A stretch of 5,092 nt of DNA from JAMXLO01 sp035511435. Its GTDB lineage: Bacteria > Pseudomonadota > Alphaproteobacteria > Acetobacterales > Acetobacteraceae. The stretch spans positions 1 through 5,092 of the forward strand of contig DATKFJ010000118.1 of NCBI GenBank assembly GCA_035511435.1, given 5' to 3'. Position 1 is the stretch's first letter. Every line of letters begins with the position of its first letter. The notes beneath the pieces are model-generated. The model was not told the DNA's origin. It saw only the letters and a list, made by a program, of their open reading frames with translations, and did no database searches. Made by a program: the position numbers and the translations under genes. Shown here piece by piece: positions 5,077 to 5,092 of this stretch.

Positions 5077-5092
5077 GTGGACGAGAAGACGC
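5077..5092 (+). CDS. Possible start of a downstream gene (partial)
   Basis: GTG at 5077-5079 is preceded by AGGAA (5067-5071), five bases upstream, and opens a frame reading MDEKT up to the window edge. The ribosome site is reasonable, but only five codons are visible, so neither the gene nor its product can be confirmed. Confidence 0.3.

Overview
The window looks like a chromosomal segment of a GC-rich alphaproteobacterium, most likely in the Rhodospirillales/Acetobacteraceae. The evidence is the L13 and S9 sequence types, the gene order rplM-rpsI-argC, the short (309 aa) ArgC, and a long-chain polyprenyl diphosphate synthase divergent from a DUF2007 gene. The lineage is inferred from remembered families and was not tested by a search.

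Layout: positions 1-398 hold no convincing gene and include an AT-rich island (about 35% GC over 81-220) with short palindromes. Positions 399-1090 (minus strand) are the decayed C-terminal two thirds of a serine recombinase, readable only by joining five or six frame segments. Positions 1127-2233 (minus) encode an intact IspB/DdsA-type polyprenyl diphosphate synthase, which makes the ubiquinone side chain. A 62-bp divergent intergenic region separates it from a small DUF2007 protein gene (2296-2502, plus).

Positions 2579-2905 (plus) are the wreck of a ccdAB toxin-antitoxin module. The CcdA antitoxin has a frameshift, an amber codon where Trp is expected, and a 21-bp in-frame duplication. Only the first codons of CcdB remain. 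A 22-bp near-palindrome and a candidate promoter then lead into rplM (3011-3478) and rpsI (3485-3988), six bases apart. A 118-bp spacer with a long interrupted hairpin precedes argC (4107-5036, arginine biosynthesis). A possible terminator and the start of another gene close the window.

The intact genes are housekeeping: quinone side-chain synthesis, ribosomal proteins and arginine synthesis. The two accessory items, a recombinase and a toxin-antitoxin pair, are both inactivated, so the intergenic regions appear to have received mobile DNA that then decayed. I found no intact novel system. The most interesting unexplained signals are the palindrome upstream of rplM, the rpsI-argC hairpin, and the AT-rich island with repeated GAAT-N2-ATTC sites.
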